Positions 30,440-39,777 of a stretch of DNA of 64,000 nt are shown here, piece by piece. This DNA comes from Xenorhabdus yunnanensis. GTDB taxonomy: Bacteria; Pseudomonadota; Gammaproteobacteria; Enterobacterales; Enterobacteriaceae. Positions within the stretch are counted from its first letter, which is position 1. Every line of letters begins with the position of its first letter. The notes under the pieces are model-generated. The model was not told the origin of the DNA, did no database searches, and saw only the letters and a program-made list of their open reading frames with translations. The position numbers and the translations under genes are program-made. The DNA lies in NCBI RefSeq assembly GCF_028598805.1, contig NZ_JAQRFI010000003.1:62001-126000 (forward strand). The letters are read 5' to 3'.

Positions 30440-31954
30440 ATGTCACAACAACAGCAGGGAGCTGAACAGGCTCCTGATTTAAATAATGAACTGAAAATCC
30501 GCCGTGAAAAATTGGCTGCTCTGCGCAGCAACGGCATTACTTTCCCGAGTGATTTTCGTCGCGAAAACATTTCCGAAGATCTGCATGCAAAATACGATGA
30601 CAAGACTAAGGAAGAATTGGAAGAGCTGGACATCGAAGTGACCATTGCTGGTCGCATGATGACACGTCGCATCATGGGCAAGGCATCTTTTGCAACTCTG
30701 CAAGATATGGGTGGTCGCATTCAGATCTACGTTTCCCGTGATGATCTGCCGGAAGGCATTTACAATACTCAGTTCAAAAAATGGGATTTGGGTGACATTT
30801 TAGGCGCACGCGGTAAGCTGTTCAAAACTCAAACGGGTGAGCTTTCCATTCACTGTACTGAGCTGCGTCTGTTGACTAAAGCACTGCGTCCACTGCCGGA
30901 TAAATTCCACGGTTTGGCAGATCAGGAAACCCGTTACCGTCAGCGTTATTTGGATCTGATTGCGAACGATGAATCACGCAAGACATTCCAGATCCGCTCC
31001 CGCGTGATGTCTGCATTGCGTAGTTTCATGACCAAAAAAGACTTCATGGAAGTTGAAACACCAATGATGCAGGCGATCCCTGGTGGTGCAAGTGCGCGTC
31101 CATTCATTACGCACCATAACGCGCTGGATATCGACATGTACCTGCGCATTGCCCCGGAATTGTACCTGAAACGTTTAGTGGTAGGTGGTTTTGAGCGCGT
31201 TTTCGAAATCAACCGCAATTTCCGTAACGAAGGTGTTTCTCCGCGCCATAACCCAGAGTTCACCATGATGGAACTCTACATGGCTTATGCGGATTACCAA
31301 GATCTGATCGTACTGACCGAAGATCTGTTCCGTACTTTGACTCAAGACGTACTGGGTACAACATTGGTGCAATACGGCGAACAAGAATTCGATTTCGGTA
31401 AGCCTTTTGTCAAGATGACCATGAAAGAAGCCATTTGCAAATATCGTCCAGAAACCAACATGGCAGATCTGGATGATATGGATAAAGCGGTTGCTATCGC
31501 GAAATCTTTGGGTATCGACATTGAAAAGGGCTGGGGCTTGGGTCGCGTTCAGTGTGAAATTTTTGAAGAAACCGCTGAAAGCCATCTGATTCAGCCGACA
31601 TTCATTACGGAATATCCGGCAGAAGTTTCTCCGCTGGCACGCCGCAACGATGACAATCCATTCATTACTGATCGTTTTGAATTCTTCATTGGTGGCCGTG
31701 AAATTGGTAATGGCTTCTCGGAGCTGAACGACGCGGAAGATCAGGCAGAACGTTTCGCAGAGCAAGTTCGTCAGAAAGATGAAGGCGATGACGAAGCGAT
31801 GTTCTACGATGAAGATTACGTGACTGCGCTGGAGCACGGCCTGCCACCAACAGCAGGTTTGGGAATTGGTATCGACCGTATGGTGATGTTGTTCACTAAC
31901 AGCCACACCATCCGTGACGTTATCCTGTTCCCGGCAATGCGTCCGAATAAATAA
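30440..31954 (+). CDS. lysS: Lysyl-tRNA synthetase (class II)
   Basis: Charges tRNA-Lys. Length 504 residues (E. coli 505). The N-terminal OB-fold anticodon-binding domain contains [21 protein letters not shown]. The class II motifs follow: motif 2 as [15 protein letters not shown] near residue 255, and motif 3 as [13 protein letters not shown] near residue 475. It starts 9 nt after the prfB stop, so the two are co-transcribed. Confidence 0.98.
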   Translation: MSQQQQGAEQAPDLNNELKIRREKLAALRSNGITFPSDFRRENISEDLHAKYDDKTKEELEELDIEVTIAGRMMTRRIMGKASFATLQDMGGRIQIYVSRDDLPEGIYNTQFKKWDLGDILGARGKLFKTQTGELSIHCTELRLLTKALRPLPDKFHGLADQETRYRQRYLDLIANDESRKTFQIRSRVMSALRSFMTKKDFMEVETPMMQAIPGGASARPFITHHNALDIDMYLRIAPELYLKRLVVGGFERVFEINRNFRNEGVSPRHNPEFTMMELYMAYADYQDLIVLTEDLFRTLTQDVLGTTLVQYGEQEFDFGKPFVKMTMKEAICKYRPETNMADLDDMDKAVAIAKSLGIDIEKGWGLGRVQCEIFEETAESHLIQPTFITEYPAEVSPLARRNDDNPFITDRFEFFIGGREIGNGFSELNDAEDQAERFAEQVRQKDEGDDEAMFYDEDYVTALEHGLPPTAGLGIGIDRMVMLFTNSHTIRDVILFPAMRPNK

Positions 31955-31978
31955 TCATTTTTGATTAAAACCAGTTAA

Positions 31979-32012
31979 CGCCCAGTTCGGTTAATCAAAC
32001 TGGGCGTTTTTT
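31979..32012 (+). terminator. Rho-independent terminator of prfB-lysS
   Basis: A 9-bp stem (CGCCCAGTT with AACTGGGCG) is followed by six T residues, 25 nt after the lysS stop. Right of it lies a CTACTTA triplication (about 32068-32091) and then the decayed tRNA. Confidence 0.92.
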
Positions 32013-32139
32013 ACATCCATTAAAAAACCTTAAATAATTGGTTGAAATATAGACATTAATTAACGATATACTACTTACTACTTACTACTTGCTGAGACTC
32101 AGTTAAGAAGTATATATTTGGCGGCATAACTTCGTTGAT

Positions 32140-32210
32140 GCGAGTGTAGTTCAATGGCAGAACGAGAGCCTCCCAATCTTTATACTAGAGTTCGATTCCC
32201 TTCACTCGAT
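32140..32210 (+). pseudogene. Decayed tRNA-Gly (anticodon CCC)
   Basis: The sequence aligns end to end with enterobacterial tRNA-Gly(CCC) (glyU type). It has acceptor GCGAGTG, an intact D arm (GTTC-loop-GAAC), anticodon loop CTCCCAA and T loop TTCGATT. Damage is clear: the 1-72 pair is G-A, the anticodon stem has a C-T mismatch, the T stem has T-T and A-C mismatches, and TTT replaces CCA. It is probably non-functional. On the opposite strand, its 3' part encodes the end of the neighbouring kinase gene. Confidence 0.85.
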
Positions 32211-33261
32211 TTTTAGGGAATATCTCAATATTTTCTGACGATAGCGTCAGTGCTGAACATTGCTGTGCAAAGCGAATGCTTTCTTTTAGATTCATGCCTT
32301 CTAACCAGCAGTGTACAAGGCCCGCCATCATGGCATCACCTGCTCCATTGGCATTAATAATATTAGTGTTGATTGCATCTGAACGTCCTGATGTATTATC
32401 CCTTTCACTGTAATAAACACCTTCTGCATCCATACTTAAAATTAAACGCTGGATGCCATGTTGATGAAACCAATTAGCCGCATCAGCGGCATCTTTTTGA
32501 GTTTCGATTTTTATTCCACTGAGGATTTCTGCTTCAGTACGATTGGGTTTTAAAGTATGGATATGCGATAGTAAATGGCGGATTTTGGATGCCTTAGATC
32601 TTGAAACAGTATCAACAAAAATTGGAACATTACTGGCATTATTAAATAACCATTTCAGAGCTTCTTCAGTTAAGTTACAGTCAACAATGAGTACGCTGGC
32701 ATGCTGGATTAAAGATTTAGATTGAGATAATAACGTAGGAGTCAATTTTTCCAGAATACTCATGTCATTAACTGAAACTACACATTTTCCATTTTCGTCT
32801 ATAAGTGAATTGCAGATCGAAGTTTTTTCATCATCTAATTTGTATAAATGATTCACATTAACACCTGTTGATTTTGTATAATCAAATAATGTCTTGCCAT
32901 TTGAATCGTTACCAACAACAGAAATTAAATAACTTTCATTTTTTAATAAGGCAATATTTTGAGCAATGTTTCTTCCGACACCACTTGGTGTTGAAATAAT
33001 TTTCCCTGGGTTGGAATCTTCATAAATTAATTTGGCTGAGGTATAACTTGTCAAATCTATATTGGCTGCGCCAATTGTTACAGCATAAATATCGTTAGAT
33101 AAAATATACCCTTTGCCTTTGATATAACCTTTTTTACTTAGGTTCATAATATGTCCTGCAACACATGAGCGACTGATCCCAAGAATATCAGCAATTTCTT
33201 GTTGCTGAATAAAAGGATCACGCTTCAGAAGTTGCAATATCTGATTTTCCCTTTTTGACAT
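32185..33261 (-). CDS. HTH-PfkB family sugar/nucleoside kinase (YeiI-like)
   Basis: Predicted cytoplasmic kinase of the PfkB/ribokinase family with an N-terminal winged helix, 358 residues. Residues 1-55 carry the helix-turn-helix (QQQEIADILGISRSCVAGHI). The kinase begins near residue 60 with IGAANIDL, has GGVGRN-like GVGRNIAQN near residue 96, and ends with the catalytic NANGAGDAMMAG near residue 305. The layout and sequence resemble E. coli YeiI; the substrate may be pseudouridine or another nucleoside, which I cannot fix. The last nine residues and stop are antisense to the decayed tRNA-Gly. No partner gene such as a glycosidase is adjacent. Confidence 0.85.
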   Translation of the reverse strand: MSKRENQILQLLKRDPFIQQQEIADILGISRSCVAGHIMNLSKKGYIKGKGYILSNDIYAVTIGAANIDLTSYTSAKLIYEDSNPGKIISTPSGVGRNIAQNIALLKNESYLISVVGNDSNGKTLFDYTKSTGVNVNHLYKLDDEKTSICNSLIDENGKCVVSVNDMSILEKLTPTLLSQSKSLIQHASVLIVDCNLTEEALKWLFNNASNVPIFVDTVSRSKASKIRHLLSHIHTLKPNRTEAEILSGIKIETQKDAADAANWFHQHGIQRLILSMDAEGVYYSERDNTSGRSDAINTNIINANGAGDAMMAGLVHCWLEGMNLKESIRFAQQCSALTLSSENIEIFPKNRVKGIEL

Positions 33262-33596
33262 ATCATCCCCTTAGCTGTTTTTTACACTAATGTTTTATTT
33301 CATGTCAGGCAAACAGTAAAGGCCATTTTTATACTTCTTTCTCATTATGAGAATACGATCGTAAGTTTGATAAAGTCATCAAATTGCAAAAAAATGTGAT
33401 TTATATCTCGAATATTATGCTGAAAAATTAATAAAAATCAGATGACTAAATACATCAAGTAAGCAAACTATATTTACTATTGTAATAATCTCTTTTAAAA
33501 CAGTATATTGGGTTGCTTTATGGAAATTACAAACATATGTTTGGTTTTTATGATTTATTGATTTTCATAGTGAGGTGGAACTGGAGTATATGATGG
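33262..33596. other. AT-rich gap upstream of the kinase gene
   Basis: About 335 bp of very AT-rich DNA lying between the kinase start and the pirB terminator. It should contain the kinase promoter. I see no coding or RNA signal in it. Confidence 0.5.
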
Positions 33597-33640
33597 GAAA
33601 AAATTACCCCTGGTTACATAGTTAGCTATGTAACCAGGGG
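33597..33640 (-). terminator. Strong hairpin terminator of pirAB
   Basis: A perfect 15-bp stem (CCCCTGGTTACATAG with CTATGTAACCAGGGG) has a 4-nt loop. On the minus strand it is followed by TAATTTTTT. It starts 16 nt after the pirB stop. Its core resembles the central hairpin of the ERIC at 35545, suggesting a recruited ERIC fragment. Confidence 0.88.
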
Positions 33641-33656
33641 AGCTATTAATCAGGTA

Positions 33657-34934
33657 TTATTTTTTATCATCCAACATATGATATGAAACGGCAATACCTG
33701 CAGCTTGACCAGCAAGTGAAGGTTCATCGCTGGCTAAATACAGCCCTGCAATATAGTGTCCATCAACAGCATATTTTCTATATTTTTTGGCATAGCGCTC
33801 ACCGATCCTGAGTTGACGCTTATCACTTAACGTAAATAATGCTTCATCAACAGCACCATTACCCCATACTTCCAACATTTCGATAACACTATCATTTAGC
33901 TCAATTGAATTCGTTTCTGATGTTACTGTGCCAAGTGTGTAGGATGAATCGTTGGCAAATGTGATTTTAATACCACCAACTCTAGGTGCATTCCCAATTC
34001 TTTGTACATATCCAACCAATGATTTTATTTTATTGTATTTTCCGTCGATTAAAGATGGCTTGAAAGGTTCCTGCATTTGATCGTCTTCTGTAAGCGCTTG
34101 AATTCTCGTTTTGTTAGTAGGACGATCAAACACAGTTGAATAACTGATAGTTTTAGGATAGAAACCACTTTCGAGGCTATTATTTTGTAGATGTTCAATT
34201 GATTCAATACACTCTAAACCGTGTAATAAACAATATCCTCTAACAGATAATAAATTATTAGTGACACTCTCTGCTGTTGATGTATTTATGGCATTATTAT
34301 ATTCATTAGTATACATCGTATGAATGTAGTCTTTTGCCTTGCCAACCAATTTGTCGATAAGTTGTTTTAACTCATTGACTTCAATATCTGTCAGCCCAAT
34401 ATCATTTTTCTTCTCTACCCCCATTTTCCAATAAGGGATCTGTAACATAATGGTGTTAGTGTACATCGGCAGGATCTGGTAGTTTGTTTTATTATCAAAA
34501 GACTTAAATTTTTCATCTATACTAACCAGATATCTAGCCAGGAACATATATGCGTCATGACTTTCTTGACTGCCAGGCGAGGTTTCCAGCATGTATTGTA
34601 CATGTTCCATTTTTCCTTTGATTTCTTGTATATCTCCATTAAGTATTCCTTTAATAGTTTGTAGAGCGGCATTCTCTATCATCTGCTCTACTTTTTGGAG
34701 AATTTGCTCCCAAGTATTATCTTTCTGTTGAGGCCAAAATAGTCCTAACAGGAAGGACATTGCCGGACCTGCTCCTGGAATAAACCCTATGCCACCAATA
34801 ATCGCATCCTTTACGATTGATGACATATCCCATTCATAATCAGGGGTAGACGTTGTATAAGGCACTATAAGCATGACGTCAGTGAGTACAGGTAATGTTT
34901 CATTTTCAGATACATTAATCGGTGTAGTATTCAT
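33657..34934 (-). CDS. pirB: PirB-type insecticidal toxin subunit
   Basis: Large subunit of the binary Pir (Photorhabdus insect-related) toxin, 425 residues. The N-terminal half is helical and resembles the pore-forming domain I of Bt Cry toxins (GGIGFIPGAGPAMSFLLGLFWP at about 48-69, then WEQILQKVEQMI). The C-terminal half is beta-rich. Segments parallel the Vibrio PirB protein: RVGGIKITF and a final GHYIAGLYLASDEP with VSYHML. There is no signal peptide. It lies 89 bp downstream of pirA on the same strand and ends at a strong hairpin. The assignment rests on recalled family similarity plus the two-gene layout. Confidence 0.85.
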   Translation of the reverse strand: MNTTPINVSENETLPVLTDVMLIVPYTTSTPDYEWDMSSIVKDAIIGGIGFIPGAGPAMSFLLGLFWPQQKDNTWEQILQKVEQMIENAALQTIKGILNGDIQEIKGKMEHVQYMLETSPGSQESHDAYMFLARYLVSIDEKFKSFDNKTNYQILPMYTNTIMLQIPYWKMGVEKKNDIGLTDIEVNELKQLIDKLVGKAKDYIHTMYTNEYNNAINTSTAESVTNNLLSVRGYCLLHGLECIESIEHLQNNSLESGFYPKTISYSTVFDRPTNKTRIQALTEDDQMQEPFKPSLIDGKYNKIKSLVGYVQRIGNAPRVGGIKITFANDSSYTLGTVTSETNSIELNDSVIEMLEVWGNGAVDEALFTLSDKRQLRIGERYAKKYRKYAVDGHYIAGLYLASDEPSLAGQAAGIAVSYHMLDDKK

Positions 34935-35023
34935 AATTTTACTTTAATTCCTTAGTTAAATAGTGCTTTAATTAGATAGTTATTAAATTAAAATCTGTTA
35001 GTTATAGATGGTTTTTCATTTTG

Positions 35024-35449
35024 TTACTTATTATATCCAGTAACAAAGGCTCGTTTATCTGTATCATTATAAATGACGACCTTGCTGTAATACACTGAGT
35101 TGCTCGGTGATTGTAATATTCCGTCTTCCCCTGCTTTCACTGTGATAGAGGAATGTTCAAACCATTGTGATGTGAAAGAATGAGACCAATAAAAAACAGC
35201 CTTAACTGATGATGCGGGGCCGGAATTGGCTACGTAGTAATTGGGGCGTGTTTCGGGAATAATCGGCGTGTCAGTTCTTATTGCCTCAATAGAAGAGTGT
35301 GGCTCTATTGTCATATCCTTATAAGGACTGACTGTAAGAGGTTCTGATGCTGGTGTGTTTGTATTATAAGTTAAGGGTTCTGGATTGGAATCGTTATTAC
35401 TTATGACTGTAATGTTACTATCACTTATATTTATATTGATTGTACTCAT
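35024..35449 (-). CDS. pirA: PirA-type insecticidal toxin subunit
   Basis: Small partner of the PirAB binary toxin, 141 residues. Residues 61-66 (TPIIPE) and the following pattern of a beta-sandwich (YYVANSGPASSVKAVFYW, then NSVYYSKVVIYND) parallel PirA of Photorhabdus and Vibrio (TPIIPE, then NAFYHQRIVVINN). PirA folds like the receptor-binding domain of Cry toxins. The first 45 residues are low-complexity, rich in Ser, Asn and Thr. No signal peptide is seen, so release may need lysis or another route. It precedes pirB in what looks like a two-gene operon. Confidence 0.82.
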   Translation of the reverse strand: MSTININISDSNITVISNNDSNPEPLTYNTNTPASEPLTVSPYKDMTIEPHSSIEAIRTDTPIIPETRPNYYVANSGPASSVKAVFYWSHSFTSQWFEHSSITVKAGEDGILQSPSNSVYYSKVVIYNDTDKRAFVTGYNK

Positions 35450-35544
35450 AAGATGTTATCCTATTTTAAAAATTGATTAAAATATAATTTTGTGTTGTTT
35501 TTAATGTTTTGGATATTTATTTTGTAGCGCTTTTACTATGGTTA

Positions 35545-35671
35545 TATACCCAATGGATTTCAAGATGCATCGCGGCGGTCAGGGAGCAAATCCCCGGGAG
35601 CATAGATAACTATGTGACCGGGGTGAGTGAGCGCAGCCAACAAAGAGGCAACTTGAAAGACGAAGGGTATA
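35545..35671. repeat. Full-length ERIC element
   Basis: A 127-bp imperfect palindrome, the canonical ERIC length, bounded by TATACCC and GGGTATA. The core contains ATCCCCGGGAGCATAG and AACTATGTGACCGGGGTGAG, matching the ERIC consensus. It lies upstream of pirA. The rest of the 648-bp pirA-VOC gap is AT-rich, with no gene that I can see. Confidence 0.92.
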
Positions 35672-36097
35672 GTATGTGATTATTTATAATTATAGTAGAT
35701 TTCTCCTTACAATTGAGATTTGTTTTATTATTGAGAATGAATTTATATATTATGACCACGGCTATTCTAAACATATTGGTATGGCAGGATAAAATATAAA
35801 AAATGTAAGTTTGGTTTAAAAATTATACTGCTTATTAAAATGATATTATTAGTATATAGATATGGTTAACATTTATTAATAGGCATGGATAAGTAATGGT
35901 ATATCTATTTTAAATAAGGTTGATAACTTTATTAGTGTAAGATGTAAATAGTGCTCTCATTAATATCTTAGAGTCTAATTCCCCACCGCTTGCGGCGAGG
36001 TTATTCATTAATATACATTTACTTCTATAAATAAGCATTAATGTAATTAAATATAGCCCAATATAATTGGGCTAATAGTAATATTTATAAGGATTCT

Positions 36098-36499
36098 CTA
36101 AGCAACTGCATTCTGATATAAATCCCAGCGGTTACCATAAATATCTTCAAAAACCACAACCATGCCATATTCTTCCTGACGGGGTTCTTCACAGAAATGG
36201 ACGCTATTTTCTTTCATTTTGTGATAATCGCGCCAAAAGTCGTCAGTTTGCAGGAACAAGAATACACGCCCACCACATTGATTACCGATAAATGCTTCTT
36301 GCCTTTCGTTAGATGCTTTTGCCAGCAGTAAATTACAGTCACTTTCAGGGTTCGGGGTGACAACAACCCATCTTTTTCCCGGCTGTGGTGTATCTTCTAC
36401 CAGCGTAAATCCCAGTTTATTGGTGTAATAATCGATAGCTCTATCATAATCATCCACAACGATAGCAACGTAACCCATACACCTTTTTTGTGTTCTCAT
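36098..36499 (-). CDS. VOC-fold (glyoxalase/bleomycin-resistance) family protein
   Basis: Small protein of 133 residues with the vicinal-oxygen-chelate fold. The first repeat has YVAIVVDDYDRAIDYYTNKLGF (residues 9-30); the second holds FLQTDDFWRDYHKMKENSVHF and ends with the family pattern VVFEDIYGNRWDLYQ. Such proteins range from metal-dependent isomerases and dioxygenases to antibiotic-binding proteins, so the substrate is unknown. It is a single gene between the ERIC-containing gap and a decayed gene. Confidence 0.85.
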   Translation of the reverse strand: MRTQKRCMGYVAIVVDDYDRAIDYYTNKLGFTLVEDTPQPGKRWVVVTPNPESDCNLLLAKASNERQEAFIGNQCGGRVFLFLQTDDFWRDYHKMKENSVHFCEEPRQEEYGMVVVFEDIYGNRWDLYQNAVA

Positions 36500-36528
36500 G
36501 GTATTCCTACTATTTTCTGATTTAAAAA

Positions 36529-36680
36529 TTACAGCATTCGGGTGCCTAAGTTCACACCTCTTTCTGGCTGGATCAGGACTGTTCCTTGATCGTCACAGAC
36601 GGCAGCCAAAACTAAAACTTCGGATTTAAATCCCGCCACGCGTCTTGGGGGAAAGTTCACTAATGTCGAGTGGCATAAAG
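36529..36680 (-). pseudogene. Fragment of a tRNA-binding-domain (YgjH/CsaA-like) gene
   Basis: The minus strand keeps the C-terminal end of an EMAP-II-like tRNA-binding protein: TLVNFPPRRVAGFKSEVLVL, continuing to a GTVLIQPERG end and a stop. The first two thirds, including the OB-fold core, are missing and no in-frame start fits. The other frame begins with ATG at 36718 but stops early. It looks like a 3' remnant. Confidence 0.75.
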
Positions 36681-36852
36681 GCATCAATTGTAGCGGGTGT
36701 AGGTGTGGTATTTTCCATAGAATTTAATTCGTTGTTCAAATTATATTATTTAGCATAAGAAAAATGTGAAGATATGGAGAGGATAACGTAATTTTTGCTT
36801 GTTATCTTTCGGATTAGCTATGTAATGAGAGATAGATTCACTTCTCAATTTT

Positions 36853-36879
36853 ATTTCAGCGATTTCAGCGATTTCAGCG
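36853..36879. repeat. Triple 9-bp tandem repeat at the pduX stop
   Basis: ATTTCAGCG occurs three times in a row (36853-36861, 36862-36870, 36871-36879). The pduX TGA stop lies in the third copy. Between it and 36700 I see only AT-rich DNA. Confidence 0.95.
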
Positions 36880-37734
36880 AACACCACCCGTAATCAGTTT
36901 GACCTGATGGATTTTCGGATAATGCTCAGAAATCTTCTTTTGGAGCAGCTGCCAGTACAGGTAATTTACGTCATGGTGGTGTGAATTGAATAACAGGCCA
37001 ACAACACTGCCACTATGGGCAACGTTCAGGCCATAAATGTCTGTCTGCTCAACCAAATCCCTCAGTTGATCAAAACAGGGTTTTGGTAATATCGATTGGT
37101 TGGCGATGGCGCTTAATGTACAGGCTTCTCCAAGACGGTAATTATCATACCGCTGATTTGCTGTATTAAATTGCAACCAGGCTTGTTGTAATAAAGAAGC
37201 GTTATCTTGCAATTGTGATTGGCGATCCTGCTGATGATATTCTTCCGTCAAAATGGTTTGTGGGCTTTCCAGTAGCAAAATATCGATATCCGGTTGCCAA
37301 TCGAAAGGAATTTGGGTTTGGGCGGTGAGATGATCAAACAAGGTTAATGATTCGAATACTGTGCTGTCAGTGGGTTCCAGTTTGACACAAAGTCGTGCCA
37401 GCTCTGCGCTGCTCAATGATTTCCCTAATAATCTGGCGGTGGCTTGCGCGGTAGCAGCAATATCCGCTGTACTGCTGGCCATGCCTTTGGCGAGGGGAAT
37501 TGTAGATTGATACTCAATGCGCAAGCCAGAAGTCGATTCGGGAGGTTCTTGCCAGTAACCCAGCAGTAAATTTACCATCTGGCGCATACGTGGGCGTTCA
37601 TGTGGTATGGGAACGCCTTCACTGACAGAAACACAACTGAACCAATTAATTGGGCAGGAGATTAATTTTTCTCCACCAAACAGCCATCCTTGCAAAAGTT
37701 CTCCGCAAGAAGCGGGGCAAGAGGCTTCAGCCAT
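36874..37734 (-). CDS. pduX: L-threonine kinase (PduX type)
   Basis: GHMP-family kinase that phosphorylates L-threonine for the aminopropanol arm of cobalamin. Length 286 residues. The N-terminus carries the PduX signature CPASCGELLQGW (residues 6-17). The GHMP ATP-binding loop is PLAKGMASSTADIA near residue 83. I chose the ATG at 37734, eight bases inside the cobD 3' end; an upstream TTG is less likely. Its product feeds the CobD reaction encoded by the next gene upstream. In Salmonella pduX lies in the pdu operon, so its presence here with cobD is a different arrangement. Confidence 0.9.
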   Translation of the reverse strand: MAEASCPASCGELLQGWLFGGEKLISCPINWFSCVSVSEGVPIPHERPRMRQMVNLLLGYWQEPPESTSGLRIEYQSTIPLAKGMASSTADIAATAQATARLLGKSLSSAELARLCVKLEPTDSTVFESLTLFDHLTAQTQIPFDWQPDIDILLLESPQTILTEEYHQQDRQSQLQDNASLLQQAWLQFNTANQRYDNYRLGEACTLSAIANQSILPKPCFDQLRDLVEQTDIYGLNVAHSGSVVGLLFNSHHHDVNYLYWQLLQKKISEHYPKIHQVKLITGGVR

Positions 37735-38800
37735 AGGCAATAACCTGCTGCATGGCTGCGATCAGGCACTGATTTTCCCATTCACTGCGTACGGCTACGC
37801 GATAGTAACGTTCGCCCAATCCTGCATAGTTCTTACAATGGCGAATTAACAACTGATGTTTAAGCAGGGAATGCCATAAATCAACATCGGGTTTATGGCA
37901 GCGGAAGAACAGAAAATTAGCCGATGGCGGCCAGACAGTCAGTTCAGGGAAAGCTGAAAGCTGAGTCCATAGGTAATGCTGCTGTGATTTCAGCCATTGA
38001 TGTGTAGCAGCAATATAATCATGCTCATCAAATAAAATCTCACCAACCTGAGCAGCAAAGGCGTTGATTGACCACGGTTCACGCCGATTTTTCATCTCGG
38101 CAACCCCCGCTGTATTTCCGCTGACTAAATAGCCCAAACGTAATCCCGGGATGGCGAAAAATTTTGTCATTGAACGCAGTATATAAAGATGGTTAGTGAT
38201 AGCAACTTGGGGAATCAACCCTTGGTTATCAGGTAGAAAATCAATAAAAGATTCATCGACAATCAGCCAGATCCCTTGTTTCTCACAATATTCCACCAGT
38301 GATTGCATAAATTGGCTGTCTGGCATTAATCCGGTGGGATTATTGGGAGTGGCTATAAAAACGCAATCGGGTTGGATTGTAGATAGCGCATCTAACAAGC
38401 GTAAATCCGGCTGAAATCCGGTTTCTTCTGTTAATGGATAATCGATGATTTCAGTGCCAACTTGCTGCAAGGCTCGCCGATATTCGGCAAAACCTGGGGT
38501 AAACAGTAAGGCTCGTTTGGGATGGAGATAACGAGTGACGGCATAGATCAGTTCTGTTGCGCCGTTGCCCGCCATCACTGCCGCATAATCGCATTGATGA
38601 GCTTTTGCGATCGCCTGATGTAAATGACGATATTCCACATCTGGATACTTTTCGATATCGGCAAGACTATTTTTGATCAACGCCTTAACCCGTTCTGGTG
38701 CGCCCAGCGGATTGATATTGGCGCTGAAATCAATAAGCGTATTAGCGGGAAGACCATATTGCTCAGCAACGCCAAGGATATTGCCACCATGCTCACTCAT
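37727..38800 (-). CDS. cobD: Threonine-phosphate decarboxylase CobD
   Basis: PLP enzyme converting L-threonine-O-3-phosphate to (R)-1-amino-2-propanol O-phosphate, the linker of the nucleotide loop. Length 357 residues (Salmonella 364). The family start HGGNILGVAEQYG and DFSANINPLG are clear. The PLP lysine lies in SMTKFFAIPGLRLGYL near residue 212, and CTPNNPTGL-like ATPNNPTGLMP near residue 151. It overlaps pduX by 8 nt and its start overlaps the cobA stop (TAATG), so the three are translationally coupled. Confidence 0.95.
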   Translation of the reverse strand: MSEHGGNILGVAEQYGLPANTLIDFSANINPLGAPERVKALIKNSLADIEKYPDVEYRHLHQAIAKAHQCDYAAVMAGNGATELIYAVTRYLHPKRALLFTPGFAEYRRALQQVGTEIIDYPLTEETGFQPDLRLLDALSTIQPDCVFIATPNNPTGLMPDSQFMQSLVEYCEKQGIWLIVDESFIDFLPDNQGLIPQVAITNHLYILRSMTKFFAIPGLRLGYLVSGNTAGVAEMKNRREPWSINAFAAQVGEILFDEHDYIAATHQWLKSQQHYLWTQLSAFPELTVWPPSANFLFFRCHKPDVDLWHSLLKHQLLIRHCKNYAGLGERYYRVAVRSEWENQCLIAAMQQVIAYG

Positions 38801-39555
38801 TAAATTGCTCCATCAGTGGAAAGAAAGGAGAGGGTTGTTCCCAGATTAACCACCTCACCAATCACAATCAACGCTGGTGCATGCAGATTCTGTTCTTCCG
38901 CTTTTGCAGCCAGAGTTTCCAGTGTGCCTATGACGCTCTTTTGTTTGGGCTGACTGGCGTACATGATCACCGCCGCAGATGTTGCGGGGGATTTGCCATA
39001 TAGCATCAGTTGTTGGCAGATCTCCATCAGGCGGGTCATTCCCATCAGAATAATCAATGTTCCTTCCAACTGGGCGAGTATTTCCCAGTTCTGTTGCTCA
39101 TTGCCCTGAGACGTATGCCCTGTTACAACATGGAAACTTGATGCGTAACTGCGGTGAGTGACAGGAATGCCGGCATAGGCCAAGCCACCAATTGAGGAAC
39201 TGATCCCCGGAACGACTTCAAATTTGATGCTATGTTCTGCTAGTACTTCCGCTTCCTCTCCTCCGCGACCAAAGACATAGGGATCACCGCCTTTCAGGCG
39301 AACAACCTGTTTTCCCGCCAGTGCATGTTTTACCAGAATCTGATTAATCTCTTCTTGTGGGATGGGATGATAATCATGTTCTTTCCCAACATTAATGATT
39401 TCACAATGATCAGGTACTTGAGCAATGAGTTCAGGGTTGACGAGACGGTCATGAACAATAACATCTGCAAATTGAATACAATGCAGTCCTTTGACCGTGA
39501 TTAAACCAGCATCACCGGGGCCGGCTCCCACTAACCACACATTGCCTTTATTCAT
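38800..39555 (-). CDS. cobA: Uroporphyrinogen-III C-methyltransferase (SUMT)
   Basis: SAM-dependent methylation of uroporphyrinogen III at C2 and C7 to precorrin-2, the branch point to cobalamin and siroheme. Length 251 residues, a stand-alone SUMT without the CysG dehydrogenase/chelatase part. Motifs are WLVGAGPGDAGLITVKG at the N-terminus, VRLKGGDPYVFGRGGEE near residue 85 and VPGISSSIGG. Note that the same symbol is used in Salmonella for the corrinoid adenosyltransferase; this gene is not that. It heads the leftward cobA-cobD-pduX operon. Where the chelatase step is done is covered by CbiK. Confidence 0.95.
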   Translation of the reverse strand: MNKGNVWLVGAGPGDAGLITVKGLHCIQFADVIVHDRLVNPELIAQVPDHCEIINVGKEHDYHPIPQEEINQILVKHALAGKQVVRLKGGDPYVFGRGGEEAEVLAEHSIKFEVVPGISSSIGGLAYAGIPVTHRSYASSFHVVTGHTSQGNEQQNWEILAQLEGTLIILMGMTRLMEICQQLMLYGKSPATSAAVIMYASQPKQKSVIGTLETLAAKAEEQNLHAPALIVIGEVVNLGTTLSFLSTDGAI

Positions 39556-39777
39556 TGGATTACCTCTATGGGTTTAAAATATAAATAATTAAAGAAATGG
39601 AAAAACATTTTCATCCTGATAACTAAGACGGGATTTTATTTATTATAAAGGCTTGCCTATTCTGTCTTATGTTTTAGTTAATTGTTTTTTTTGATGTTCT
39701 TTTTCTTGCATTTATGAGCGATGTAATTTCAAGCTGAAGTTTTAGATAATTATTACTTCAATATGGTGTTGGATAAT

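Noticed and set aside
31175-31906. 243-codon minus-strand frame inside lysS
   Set aside because: Antisense shadow of a highly conserved gene.
32060-32095. CTACTTA triplication as a CRISPR or phage att site
   Set aside because: Short direct repeats without spacers; it is a simple tandem duplication. I saw no CRISPR array in the window.
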